Assembly: GCF_963576675.1 (NCBI RefSeq)
Contig: NC_088916.1
Location: 84,213,501-84,277,500, forward strand
Length of the DNA stretch: 64,000 nt
Direction of reading: 5' to 3'
DNA from: Euphorbia lathyris
Lineage: Eukaryota; Streptophyta; Magnoliopsida; Malpighiales; Euphorbiaceae
Positions 20,706 to 32,359 of the stretch are shown in pieces. The position numbers and the translations under genes were made by a program. The notes beneath the pieces were generated by a model, which was not told the origin of the DNA, did not search any database, and saw only the letters and a list, made by a program, of their open reading frames with translations. Within the stretch, counting starts at the first letter, position 1, and each line of letters begins with the position of its first letter.

Positions 20706-22603
20706 AACCTCCTCGGACTTTAAAGTTTTACTTGTCCTCAAGTAAAAGAAATCGAAAGACAAAAGATTGAGAAAATTAAGAAACAAACCGAAGGTTGGTT
20801 TTGCCAAGTGCGTGATTTCAAAGTTATGGTTTTGTGCAAAGGTTTTGGTAAGTACCTACGCAAACAATTGAGTACAAAAACTTGTTTGAAACCTCCATGA
20901 TCAAGATTTAATAGGCAATATTAACGGGGGTTGATTATCTTTCGAGAACCCGATAGTACCTCACCAAGGGATTTCGCTCTTACGCTCAATTTTAGGTGGG
21001 TCGGTGTTTTAGCACTCTTCTTTGCACTTACTCGAGATCATGTTGAATTTGCATTTTTATCCGGGTTTTTCCTCCTAAAATATAGTTAGGCAATATTAAA
21101 AATGAACCCGGAGGGGGGTTGTAATGTGGGTGGCTTCTTTAGTGGTTATTTTAAAGAAACTCGAGTTCAAAAATACCGTTTTGTGATTGCACCGCATCAT
21201 TGCTTATTTCGGCCTTGGCGAATTTTACAAGATATACTTCAAAATTGCTCGGGTGGAGCTTTGAGAACTAATGGTGCTCATTTGCTAAGGCCGTGACTTA
21301 TTTCGGGTAATTCGGGTGCAACTTGATTATGTCGGTATTTGAACAAGAGGAAAAAGGGTTAAATGTTAAGAGGGTATTAACAAAAAAGTTGGTTAATAGG
21401 CTCGAGGGGGTTTCCTAACGTTTAATGAAAACGAGAAAAATAAATTAAGAAAAATTAGCCTAAGTGGGTTCGGTTTATCATCTATTGCCTTTTTACCACA
21501 ATAAGTGTACTTAACCCGGTATTGGATGCAAATTCTATGAGTCGAGTGAAGTCAAAGCTCTCGAAAAATTGTGAAAGAATTAGAGTTCTTGTACGAACTC
21601 TTTTAGGCTCAAAAATACCTCACAAAGATTCAGGTTTAAATTGTGTACTACCAAGTTTTCGCTAAATTCTCAACTATCCCGTTTTTATTGCCTTTTTAAA
21701 GTTTATAATGGAGGTAACATTTGGGTTAAGGCTTAATGTCTTAGTTTAGTATCAATCCTAAGTTTTGCACAAATTCCCTAACTTTAAGATCAAGACTAAA
21801 ATTTCTTAATCGAATCATTCCTTTATGTTCCGACACTTTTATTTTTGATGACAAATAACAGAACTTTAATTAATTTTCGAAGGAGGGATAACGTGTCGGG
21901 AAAATTTAAGAGAGTGAATAAATGAGTCTAATTATTTTATTGTTATTAAATTTTTATTTTTGTTTTTGGTAGTGCAAACCAACCTAAAAGTGCGGGGTTG
22001 CACGGCCCTCCGCGTTATTTAAAATGACGCCTATTCCAAGGGCGTCGCAAAAAGAAACTAAAACAAAAACAAAAAAATAAAGCTAAGGAAGGGAAAGAGG
22101 AAGACCCTTAGTGGTCAGGGGCCCTACGCGAGGCGTGCCCAGGGGGGCGCCCCGCGTAGGGCGGCATTTTGAATGCATTATGAGTCAGAGACTCAAAGAC
22201 GTGGGGCGTAATGGCGGGGGCGCCCCGCGTAAGTTGGTGTTTTTATTGTATTTGGAGTCAGAGACTCAAATACGCGGGGCGCAATAGGGGACGCCCCGCG
22301 TGTTTGAGTTTCTGAATCTAAGGAACCACGGAAAGGAACTCATACGCGGGGCGTAAGAGGGGGTACGCCCTGCGTAAAAGGTGTCCCTTGTAGAATTTTG
22401 GACCAGAGGCACAAAGACGCGGGGCATGCATAGGAAGACGCCCCGCGTATTGTGTTGAATTGGGATGTGGCTTTCTGTGGCTGGGAAGCGAAACAAAGAA
22501 AACAAGGAAAAATTGAACAGATATATACAGGGAGTTTGAGAGAGTCAAACCAATGCTACGTTTAGAGTCGGAGTAGCTCGACTTTCCTTTGCGATGTGCA
22601 AGC
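20706..22603 (-). other. Non-coding region after pol of the Athila-like element
   Basis: About 1.9 kb with no convincing frame. Next to the LTR, the minus strand reads ACTTGAGGACAAG and a purine tract ending GTCCGAGGAGGTT, the plus-strand primer. Athila elements often carry an envelope-like ORF here; none is seen. A second group of the GC-rich palindromes lies at 22125-22450. Confidence 0.7.
22125..22450. repeat. Second cluster of the CGCCCCGCGT repeats, both orientations
   Basis: Pairs of ACGCGGGGCG and CGCCCCGCGT face each other at about 22201-22230, 22272-22301, 22342-22376 and 22418-22448, each pair separated by roughly 8-15 bp, with a GC-rich variant pair at 22128-22163. Each pair could form a hairpin. 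The unit is the same as in the LTR array but organised as inverted pairs. Confidence 0.8.
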
Positions 22604-25600
22604 TTACGGTGGTGCGAGGAGTGTGGTTTCGCCTTGTTGTGGAAAAACGCCGCCGTGGTATATCTTTAGACGGTGGCCATTGACCCGTAGGGTTGCATTG
22701 TCGGGACCTTGGATTTCACATGCTCCGGAGGGGTGCACACTGATGACGGTGTATGGTCCCGACCACCGACTTTTCAATTTTCCGGGAAATAACCGGATGC
22801 GAGAATTGTAGAGGAGAACTTGATCCCCCTTGTTGAACTCCCGAACTTGGATGTGTTTGTCGTGCCACCGCTTGGTACGTTCTTTGCAGAGTTTGGCATT
22901 TTCGTATGACCCTAAGCGGAGTTCATCAAGAGTATTGAGTTGGAGGAGGCGGTGTTCTCCCGCAGCCTGCATGTCAAAATTTAAAAATTTTAGCGCCCAA
23001 TAGGCTTTATGTTCTAATTCCACGGGCAAATGGCACGACTTTCCAAAAACTAGACGATAAGGGGACATCCCGATGGGCGTCTTAAACGCCGTGCGGTAAG
23101 CCCAAAGAGCATCATCGAGCTTCAAGCTCCAGTCTTTTCTAGAGGAGTTAACCGTTTTTTCTAAAATACGTTTTAACTATCGGTTAGAAACCTCAACTTG
23201 CCCACTAGTTTGCGGGTGGTAGGGTGTAGAGACTCGGTGTGCAACCCCATATTTAAGTAAGAGTTGATCGAATTGTCGGTTGCAAAAGTGGGAACCCCCG
23301 TCGCTAATGATAGTCCGAGGGGTTCCGAACCGAGTGAAAATGTTTTTCTTTATGAATTTCCCTACCGCCTTAGAGTCGTTTGAAGGTAAGGCAACAGCCT
23401 CCACCCATTTGGAGACATAGTCAACCGCTACAAGAATGTAAGCGTTGTTATGCGACTTAGGGAAAGGTCCCATGAAGTCTATCCCCCAAACGTCAAAAAG
23501 TTCGCAAACTAAGATCCCTTGTTGGAGCATTTCGTGTTTTCGGGAAATGTTTCCGCTCCTTTGACAAGCGTCACATGATTTGACGAAGTCTTGGGAATCT
23601 TTGGACAAAGTAGGCCAATAAAACCCACATTGTAAGACTTTTGCCATAGTCCGACTAGGGCCAAAATGGCCCCTCGGCTCTTGGGTGTGACACATATGTA
23701 ACACATGATTAACCTTTTCTTCTGGTATACACCTACGAATAATGTTATCGGCACAAGATTTGAACAGATAGGGTTCTTCCCAAAAATAATGCTTAGCATC
23801 ATGAAAGAATTTCTTACGCTGCTCATATGTAAGGTGCGGGGGAAGAATATTACCGGCTTTGTAGTTTGCCATATCGGCATATCAAGGTAAAGATGTTACC
23901 GCGTAGAGTGCTTCGTCGGGAAAGGTCTCCTTAATCTCAACAGCTTCCGAAGATTCACCTTGCTCGCCTTGTAAGCGAGAGAGATGATCGGCCACAACAT
24001 TCTCCACTCCTTTTTTATCTTTGATCTCGATGTCGAATTCTTGTAGGAGTAGGATCCACCGTATCAAGCGTGGTTTGGCGTCCTGCTTAGTCATCAAGTA
24101 CTTGAGAGCTGCGTGGTCAGTGTATACGATAATTTTGGATAACACAAGATATGACCTAAATTTATCGAAAGCAAAAACAACGGCAAACATCTCCTTTTCC
24201 ATGATGGAATAGTTTTGTTGGGCCTCATTGAGCATTTTGCTCGCATAATAGATAGGGCGAAAGAGTTTATCCACCCGTTGGCCTAAACAAGCGCCTACAG
24301 CCAAATCACTCGCATCACACATGAGTTCAAAGGGGAGGTTCCAATCGGGTTTCACCATGATAGGTGCATTAACTAGTTTTTCCTTTAGCGTATTAAATGC
24401 AAGTAAACATTCGGGGGAAAAACTAAATTCCGCATCCTTTGCAAGGAGTTGGGTCAAAGGGGTTTCTATCTTAGAGAAATCCTTGATGAATCGTCTATAG
24501 AACCTCGCATGACCCAAGAAACTCCGAATTCCCTTAACGTTGATTGGTGGAGGTAGTTTTTCAATTACCTCGATCTTGGCCGGATCGACCTCGATCCCCT
24601 CCCCGGACACCTTGTGTCCCAAAACAATGCAATCTTGAACCATAAATTGACATTTTTCCCAACTGAGCGCAAGGTTAGTGTCTTCGCAACGTTGGAGGAC
24701 CTTATCAAGATTACTTAAACAAATTTCAAAGGACGACCCAAAAACAGAAAAATCGTCCATGAAGACTTCCATGAAGTCCTCAATCATTTCGGAGAATATA
24801 GCCGTCATGCACCTTTGAAAGGTGGCGGGGGCGTTACAAAGCCCAAATGGCATCCGCCTATATGCAAATGTCCCATACGGACAAGTGAATGTCGTTTTTT
24901 CCTGATCCGAAGGATCGACGGGAATTTGCATATAACCGGATAAGCCATCGAGGGTGAAAAAAGATTTTATGACCCGCCATTCTTTCCAACATTTGGTTGA
25001 TGAACGGCAAGGGAAAATGATCTTTTCGGGTGGCTTCGTTAAGTTTTCTATAATCAATGCATACTCGCCACCCGGTTACTTTCCGTGTGGGGATTAATTC
25101 CCCTTGATCATTTTCCGTCACCGTTGTGCCCCCCTTTTTGGGAACACATTGGACCGGGCTAACCCATGGACTATCGGAGATAGGAAAGATTATACCTGCG
25201 TCGAGGAGTTTGATTACCTCGGCCTTCACTACCTCTTTCATATTGGGGTTAAGCCGTCGTTGCGGCTGCATGGAGGGCTTGACTTTATCCTCCATAAAGA
25301 TGAGGTGTGTGCAAATGGTGGGGCTGATCCCTTTTATGTCGTGAATGGTCCACCCAAATGCGCCTTTATGTTTTTGTAATACCGCAATTAATGATTCCTC
25401 CATTTCCACTGTCAAAAGCGAAGAAATAACAACTGGTAAGAAATTAAGAGGTTGCAAAAATACGTATTTTAAATTAGGAGGCAAGGGTTTGAGTTCCAAA
25501 GTTGGAGGTTCCTCAAGGGAGGTCTTCGGCTTTGCTTTGCTATCCCGGTCTAAACCCTCAAACCGGCTCCTTGCCAACAGACATCGTTCTATTTCGGAGG

Positions 25601-26613
25601 AGTATTCAAACGGCTTGTTCAATGGCTCCTCATCCAAATGCTCAATACCATCTATTTCCGAAGAGGTTCCCGCGGAAGACCTATCACAAAATTCTTCAAC
25701 AAAAAGATCAATGGAGTCCACGAAATTTACAGAATTACAATCCGCCATGGTATTAGATGGAAATTTCATGGATTTATACACGTTAAATTCTACCTCTTCG
25801 TCTTGCAACCGTAGGATGAGTTTACCTTCGTGGACGTCAATGAGAGTCCTACCTGTTGCAAGGAATGGTCGTCCTAGGAGGATTGGTACCGAATCGTCTT
25901 CCGCCATATCGAGCACTACAAAATCGGCGGGGAAAATGAACTTGTCCACTTTCACTAAGACATCCTCCAAAATTCCTTTTGGCCGGGCAATGGATCTATC
26001 GGCCAGCTGAAGCGTCATATTGGTAGGCTTAGGTTCTCCCAAGCCGAGCTTCCTGAATACAGATAAAGGCATTAGATTGATGCTAGCACCTAAATCACAT
26101 AAAGCTCTTCTAAACTCAACATTACCAATCGTGCAAGGGATAGAAAAACTACATAAATCCTTGAGTTTAGTTGGGAGTTTGTTCGTTATAATCGTGGAGC
26201 ATTCCTCCGTGAGAGCTACCGTCTCATTATAATCCAACTTCCTCTTTTTGTTGAGGATTTCTTTAAGAAACTTCGCATATGTGGGCATTTGCTCCAATGC
26301 TTCCGCAAGTGGAATGTTAATGTGAAGTTTCTTAAAGATTTCCAAAAACTTGCCGTATTGGTGGTCCAATTTTTCCTTTTTAAGTCGTTGTGGAAAAGGG
26401 AGCTTCGACACGTAAGCTCCAATTGGGTCACACACATTTTTATTCTTATCCAAGGAAGTTGAGGGTTTTGGATCCGAACCGGGGTTGCTTACCACTTCCG
26501 GTTCATTACTTACCTGTGGAGCGGGTGGAGTCGCCTTTGGAACCGGTGGTTCCAAACCCTTACCACTATGGAGAGTTATTGCTTGTGCGGTCTCCCAATC
26601 TTTTGGTCTCGGG
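22604..26613 (-). pseudogene. pol: pol of the Athila-like element: protease, RT, RNase H, integrase
   Basis: Reading from 26613 down: an AITLHSGKG linker, aspartic protease (ALCDLGASINLMP), RT ([20 protein letters not shown], catalytic FMDD), RNase H ([25 protein letters not shown]), integrase zinc finger and core ([34 protein letters not shown]), C-terminal domain. Breaks: a 1-base shift at the T/A run near 24957-24963 inside RT, TGA at 23882-23884 (probably Trp), and TAG just below 23177 (probably Glu). The protein is otherwise continuous over about 1330 codons, so the element died recently or is partly a sequencing casualty. Confidence 0.9.
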
Positions 26614-28042
26614 TTTTTTCGGTGTTAGTTGGGGGAGACCCATGTTGTCTCCCTTGTTGTTGGTGACTTAATTGGGCCACTTGCTGTCCCAAGTCCCTGC
26701 AAAATGCTTCGTTGTTAGCAAGACGGGAAGATATTTCTTTAAGAAGATCAATTACCATTGCGTCTTGCGCATTGCTAGGAGGTTGTGATTTTTGCCCTTC
26801 TTGGTCATGAGGGAATCGGCCCAACCCTTGTTCCACAAATTTACCATGGGGTTCGGATGGGGGCTTCATTACATTCCGCTCGTTATCATAAGATGGAATG
26901 TGTTGAAGCCTCATTCCGTTATTATTATTGTTATGGTGGTGATAAGCATGCGTGTTAGGATAGGAGTTATAATGAGAATTATACCTTTGTTGTCCCCCTA
27001 CATAACTTACGCTTTCGGTGGCACTGGCAAAAGGGCTTCCGGCTTGACAATCCTTACCTTGGTGGCCACCACCACAATGAGAGCACACTAAGACTTGTGC
27101 TGAATTTTGGAGGCTCATTTGCGCCATTAAGGCGTCCAGTTTCTTGTTCATTTCGATCATGAATATTGTGGGAGTCTCATCTTCTACGGCAAAGGTTTGA
27201 TGTTGCGAGGGTCCGGCAAGCTGATCTTCTTGCCATTGGACGCTTTTCCTAGCTAATTCGTGAATGAGCTCATACGCCTCGCTTGCCGATTTGCGAAACA
27301 AATCCCCACCTGCGGCGGAATCAATGGTTGCACGATTAGTAGGTGTTAGACCATGATAAAAAGTACTTACTAAATCATGCTTAGGGATATCGTGATGGGG
27401 ACAGCTTCGGAGCAGCTTTCGGAACCTAGCCCAAGCTGAATGGAGGGCCTCGTATCTAAGTTGTCGAAAGGAAGTGATATCTTTCCTTAATTTAACCGTT
27501 TTAGAGGGCGGGAAGTAGTAAGATAGGAACTCCTTCTCGAGTTCCTTCCACGATGTGATCGATCCCGCCTCTAACGAGTGCAACCATTCCAACGCTTGTC
27601 CTGTCAAAGAAAAAGGAAATAGTTTTAGTTGGATGGCCTCAACTGGAACATTATTTTGCCGTGACGTTTCGGCACACATAAGAAATTTATCAAGGTGTTC
27701 GTTAGGGTTTTCATGGGGTTCCCCTCCGAATTGACCGAATTGTTGAATTAATTGGATCATGTTAGTCTTTATTTCAAATGTGTCGGCTGGAATGGTGGGG
27801 GCAACGATTCCGTGGCTGATTTGAGGACGATGTGGAGCAAGAATCTCCAACATCGAACGCGTGTTGTTGCCTTCACCATTACGGTCGTTATTCACGGGTT
27901 GTTCCGGCACCCTTTGGTTGATCTCGGGCTGGTTAGCTTCATCGTTGAGATTTGCCATTCTCTCTTTTCGAATCCTACAAAAAGTACGTTCAATTTCGAG
28001 ATCAATAGGAATAAGAGAATCACTTTTCGATCGGGTGTGCAT
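26576..28042 (-). CDS. gag: Gag of the Athila-like element
   Basis: 488 codons from the first ATG after the PBS. A retrotransposon gag domain (FPFSLTGQALEWLHSL; FRQLRYEALHSAWARFRKLL) covers residues about 80-270. It is followed by a Gln/His/Asn-rich region with a single CCHC-like knuckle (CSHCGGGHQGKDC, one residue short in the loop). Pol would continue in the next frame: the change of frame falls at a run of six T (26614-26619, plus strand). The end at 26576 may therefore be a frameshift mutation or a sequence error rather than the natural stop. Forms the particle shell. Confidence 0.82.
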   Translation of the reverse strand: MHTRSKSDSLIPIDLEIERTFCRIRKERMANLNDEANQPEINQRVPEQPVNNDRNGEGNNTRSMLEILAPHRPQISHGIVAPTIPADTFEIKTNMIQLIQQFGQFGGEPHENPNEHLDKFLMCAETSRQNNVPVEAIQLKLFPFSLTGQALEWLHSLEAGSITSWKELEKEFLSYYFPPSKTVKLRKDITSFRQLRYEALHSAWARFRKLLRSCPHHDIPKHDLVSTFYHGLTPTNRATIDSAAGGDLFRKSASEAYELIHELARKSVQWQEDQLAGPSQHQTFAVEDETPTIFMIEMNKKLDALMAQMSLQNSAQVLVCSHCGGGHQGKDCQAGSPFASATESVSYVGGQQRYNSHYNSYPNTHAYHHHNNNNNGMRLQHIPSYDNERNVMKPPSEPHGKFVEQGLGRFPHDQEGQKSQPPSNAQDAMVIDLLKEISSRLANNEAFCRDLGQQVAQLSHQQQGRQHGSPPTNTEKTRDQKIGRPHKQ

Positions 28043-28186
28043 AAAAAGAAGTATAAAAGGTTATCAACAAGAAAGAATAATTTAGTCAAAATATATAAAC
28101 AATTTATACAAAAAGAATGCTTAAACTAACAATGAAACGTTTTTGTAGGAGATTATAAATCCTTGGCAACGGCGCCAAAAACTTGA
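28043..28186 (-). other. Leader and primer binding site of the Athila-like element
   Basis: On the minus strand TGGCGCCGTTGCCAA (28163-28177) lies about 10 bases from the LTR end. This is the primer site typical of Athila/Tat elements. The short leader to the gag ATG has nothing else of note. Confidence 0.82.
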
Positions 28187-30006
28187 TGCGTGCGCGCCTA
28201 GGTAGAGTTTTCTAATGACGATTAAATGTGTATTGTGGTGAATGTGCTATGAGTATGGATGTGATCTTTTAAATGTTCTTAACTCTACTAGATGCTACGG
28301 CTACTTAGGGGCAAGTGTACCCCGTCGTATCAAGTAATAATCCGGTTAAGACCGGGTATCGAATCCACGGGATTTATAATTACAAGTATTAGACGACTCG
28401 GTTTCGTATGTTATTTAAGCGGCGATTACTTTGGGGTGAAGCAAGATACAACTACACACTATCCTAACTATTGGCGACTCAGATTTGTGTAGCTAAAACC
28501 CTATGAAGTGGGATGAATATTGATAAGTTATAACCGCGATAAATAATGACTCTAAATGTATACGGATAATAATTTACTCTTGCAAAGACGACTAAGTATA
28601 GTAGGACCGACCCGTGAAGCACTTAGACTACGTAATTCCTAGTCAAGGGGTGTCTAATGCCGGGGAATTAGAAACTAGGGCCCGTAAGTTCCATGGTTTG
28701 TCAATTCCTACGGTTTCTGGTTTGTCACTTCCGGTAGGGCATCACCTATATAACTCCCTAAAGATAACCCGAATGGCGTCGAAAATCGCGTTCTCCTACA
28801 CAATAGTCAATTATCAATATCAAAACAAGTAGCAAATACTAACACGTAAAGGGAAATAGAGATTATAAATCATGAAATTATAAATATGAAATGTATATAA
28901 ATGGGATACAACCAAGCCTAGTACATAGGAAGAGTACAAGCTAATTAGCACGTAAAAGGGGAGAATCCGCCCTTGAAACTAGCTAACCGGACTCAAAGCC
29001 GTCTCCTAGGTCGTGGAGGTGGAACTCTCGAGCTTGGTGACGAATGGTGGAGCGGAACTTCGATGGAATGCCGGAACAACCGAACAAGCTCTCGGGGTGG
29101 AGAGTTTAGCTACAAAAACTGAATCTATACTACAACAAATAACAAAACAAGTATAGTTTGCTCTCTAGTGTGTAAATTATTTCTTGGTGTCAAATGAAGT
29201 TCAAGAGCTTCTTATTTATAGACATCAAGCAAAGGCAAGTTCGTAATTTCACAAAGCATAAGTATGGAGCAACATTATTTGGTGCAGAAATCCCATGATA
29301 CGCCCCGCGTAAATTGGTCTACGCCCCACGTAAATGCCCATTCCGTCAGAAATCTCCTGCATGTGGACCAATTCGTTGTCTTGTTGTCTCAAGCACGCCC
29401 TGCGTAAAGGATTGTACGCCCCGCGTGTTTGAGTCTCTGAAGTTTTATTGCTTGGATTGGTGATTTTACGCCGTGCGTAGCTGAAGTACGCCCCGCGTAA
29501 AAGAGTCTCTGAGCTTTTTACGTTGAAGAACTGCCTTTTACGCCCCGCGTATATGGTGATACGCCCCGCGTATGGAGAGTTGACTCTGGGAGACAATGCA
29601 GTCTGACTTTCAGGATTAGGCCAATTATTGCCGACATGTGTCATACGCCCCGCGTAGAGTGGCATACGCCCCGCGTATGCTGAGTCAGTTCCACATGGCT
29701 TCTGCGGATAAGGCAATCATTACTGACACCGTGTTTCACGCCCCGCGTAGAGGATTATACGCACCGCGTATGGAGTGGATTTTTGCTCCTTTCTTGTACC
29801 TGAAATACAAATCTTGAGAGCCGAGTTATCTTGACGTTTTTATTTCCTAAACTAATCAAAAACGAGGAAATAAACTGAAAGTACGAGATTTATTTTTATT
29901 TCTTTATTTTATCAAAAACACTTTATTTTTATAATTAAACTTATTTATTTTATCCAAAATCAATCCGTAAATCACGCTAAAAGATAGGGGTAAAATACCC
30001 CTATCA
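28187..30006 (-). repeat. 5' LTR of the Athila-like element, full length
   Basis: About 1820 bp, minus strand TGATAGGGG to GCGCACGCA. It carries the TATA box at 29213-29222. The U5-side block near 28310-28345 (AAGTGTACCCCGTCGT) is shared with another LTR at 60668-60683. The left edge could be 28184 or 28187. Confidence 0.85.
29298..29772 (-). repeat. Palindrome array of the 5' Athila-like LTR
   Basis: The same 12 TACGCCCCGCGTA-type copies at the same spacing as in 19996-20470, with a few copy-specific base changes (for example TACGCACCGCG near 29759). Confidence 0.88.
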
Positions 30007-30193
30007 CCAACTCACGAGTAAAACAGCCTTAGTCAACATTTGACCAAAGCTGTCTTACATTAAGATCAGCCGTACTGACCAAAAGCTGAGTTAACAAACT
30101 CATCAAAATTATTAAGTCAGTATAATTAAATTTAGCGAAAAATGTATATTAGTTCCTAACCCCCCCTTTGGAACTAATCACAAGGGACCAACA
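30007..30193 (+). repeat. Last part of the 3' LTR of the outer SIRE element
   Basis: It matches the last ~190 bases of the inner LTRs (GACCAAAGCTGTC; AGTTCCTAACCCCCCC; GACCAACA) and ends in CA at 30193. This is the right end of the outer SIRE element. Confidence 0.88.
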
Positions 30194-30264
30194 CGTCCGC
30201 CCTGAGAATGACCAAGATCCACAGCCTCATTGGTTTGCCTTTGACCAGCCTGCGTTCCAGTTTG
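30194..30264 (-). pseudogene. 71-bp piece of Tat-like element C between two insertions
   Basis: Non-LTR DNA trapped between the outer SIRE right end and the copia B left end. One minus-strand frame is open and Gln/Gly-rich (QTGTQAGQRQ), consistent with continuation of the gag at 39794-40179. The reading frame cannot be proved because bases were lost at 39793/39794. Confidence 0.5.
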
Positions 30265-32345
30265 TGTTGGGGTTTAGTGTCCTATAGACAATTGTTCTAG
30301 GATACAAACTTAATGTAAATGAATTGTTCTTTATATCATTTGTTTAAGAGATATATGTTTTATAACTATATAAAGGCAATCCCTTTTAAGCACTAAATAA
30401 AGTCTAATAAAAGGAAATCTGTAAGTTTATTTAAAGTGATTATAAAGTGTTCATACAAGCATGAAGTGAGACAAAATTTTATAGTAAACTGATAAACTTA
30501 AAACCACCCCAAGTCAAGTGATATGTTTGGGATTGACATATCACTGTTGAGACTTGTATGTAACAATGTCTTCTGTCCGACAGAAAGCTGATCTCACAAG
30601 CTTCATATATACAGATATCTGGACAGTTACATAGATCCGATGAAACGTTGTTCATTAGGATTAGGGATCCGATTTGAGATAACATGATGGGTAGATTCAT
30701 CCTTGTCACCTGTTCATCTCATTTGTATTAATAGGTATAACTAATCCTCAAACTCAAAGGAATATTAATTGGTATTCTGGATTACGGAATGTGATGCTTT
30801 GACTCTGGTGTAACACGATCCTTAACAGAGATGACTCTGGGGTGTGAACAATAGACGTTGGGTATCACATGAAGTAATTGTGGAGTCGTTATATATTGGA
30901 TTGAGCATTTATCACTCCCGATAAATGGGAGATACATCCATGGATCGCTTGTGGAAGACTCGACTCTAAATCCTTGCAAGGTGATAGCTTAAGAGTAAGA
31001 AATACAGATTTCACTTAACCTATCTTTTTGAGTTGACTCGGCCTGTACAAGTAAAATGAACGTCTCGCTATATGTGACTTGACATCACCCATAGTCATAA
31101 GATTCAGTTCAAGGATGTAGTTGATAAAGGATCGAATTATACTGTAACTAATACGGAAAGGTTAACGACAGAATCAACCTGTCTTCTTATAGCTCTGGGG
31201 GAATGAATACGGACTTGCTAATCACATACTCTGTACATCATTCCGTTATGCAAAGATTAAATATAATTCTTTGAAAAATAATTTAATAACGTTGCATAAG
31301 GCTAGAAGCAATAAGAACCTAATGGATCACACATAAGACTTGGAACCTAAAAGAGAGATAGATGTTAATTAATTGATAGAAGCCCAATTGAGCCCAATAA
31401 GGCCCATGGACATAAGGGGGTCGAAATTCATGTAGTGATATACATGAATAATTAATTTGATTTTGTTAATCCTAATTAGATTAGGAATATGAATTAAATT
31501 AATTAAGAGATAATTAAGTTAGGAGTTTTAATTAGATTAATATACTCTTATTATTATCCAATAGGGTTATTATTATTATCCTTAATATATTAGATATATA
31601 GTGAGATAATAATTAGGAATTCTATTCCGAATGGAATTCCTATTCAGTAACCTAATTCTATCTAACTAGGGATTAGATACAAGAGATTATAAATACCCCT
31701 TCTCTTGAGATTTTCGAAATCCAAGCAAGCCATACCCTACTTGTGATTTTCGAAATTCACCTAGTCCAAGAGAGAGAAAATTCGACACCCCTAGTTCGAG
31801 GACGAGATTTCTCTACGGCTTCGTTTGATCAATTAATTTTCATCTATTTCTTTTATCCTTGATCTTGTGTTGATTAATTAGAGGCAATCTACTTTGGTTG
31901 ATATTCAACGGTTGATTCTAAATTAATCTTCCCGTGTTTTATTTCGTGTTTGGGAACTCGAAGAAGAAAAACAAACAAAAGGGAGAAATTCGTTTTACTA
32001 CTCCTACATCAGGTCAGTTCACGATTTCGCGGATTCCCGGAGATTAAACCGTCGGATTGTCGTGATTTTTGGACAGGAGCTTCTAGACATATTCTTCCAC
32101 GTTTCCACCGAAGGGATTGTCGTCGGAGGTCTGGAAGGTCTGTTTCGGATAGGGCAGATTGGTAGACAGTTTCTATCTCTTTTGAAGTTGTGGGCACTTC
32201 GTTTGCAACGGTAGATAGAACTTCTAAAAGGTATTTCTTCTTATCCTTCTTTATATGAAATAACGGTTAACAGATCTTGTGGTTAAATGGAAATAGGTTA
32301 AAAATTTTATATTTCCGCTGCTACACCTTAGCCTAATTTCCAACA
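30265..32345 (+). repeat. 5' LTR of copia B
   Basis: 2081 bp, TGTTGGGG to TTCCAACA. TATA box GATTATAAATACC at 31685-31697. Open frames inside it recur in the 3' LTR and are not genes. Confidence 0.9.
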
Positions 32346-32346
32346 G

Positions 32347-32359
32347 TGGTATCAGAGCC
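32347..32359 (+). other. Primer binding site of copia B
   Basis: TGGTATCAGAGCC, one base after the LTR; complementary to initiator-Met tRNA. Confidence 0.92.

Larger units (their letters stand above)
19387..30006 (-). mobile_element. Athila-like Ty3/gypsy element inside the outer SIRE 3' LTR
   Basis: Minus-strand order: 5' LTR (30006-28187), PBS, gag, pol (protease, RT, RNase H, integrase), 1.9 kb non-coding, 3' LTR (20705-19387). LTRs start TGATAGGGG. By eye they differ at about 20 of 1315 shared positions (about 1.6%). The 3' LTR lacks its last ~500 bp, so no target duplication can be read. The Athila assignment rests on gag sequence, the DLGASINLMP protease, the TGGCGCCGTTGCC primer site and the ACTTGAGGACAAG motif before the 3' LTR. 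No envelope-like ORF is seen. Confidence 0.88.

Noticed and set aside
20706..22603. Envelope-like ORF after pol of the Athila-like element
   Set aside because: All frames are short and low-complexity, with no signal peptide or membrane segment.
30479..30709. Open frames 30479-30709 / 37935-38165, 30782-30979 / 38238-38435 and 31950-32165 / 39365-39610
   Set aside because: They are pairs inside the two LTRs of copia B, duplicated because LTRs are duplicated.
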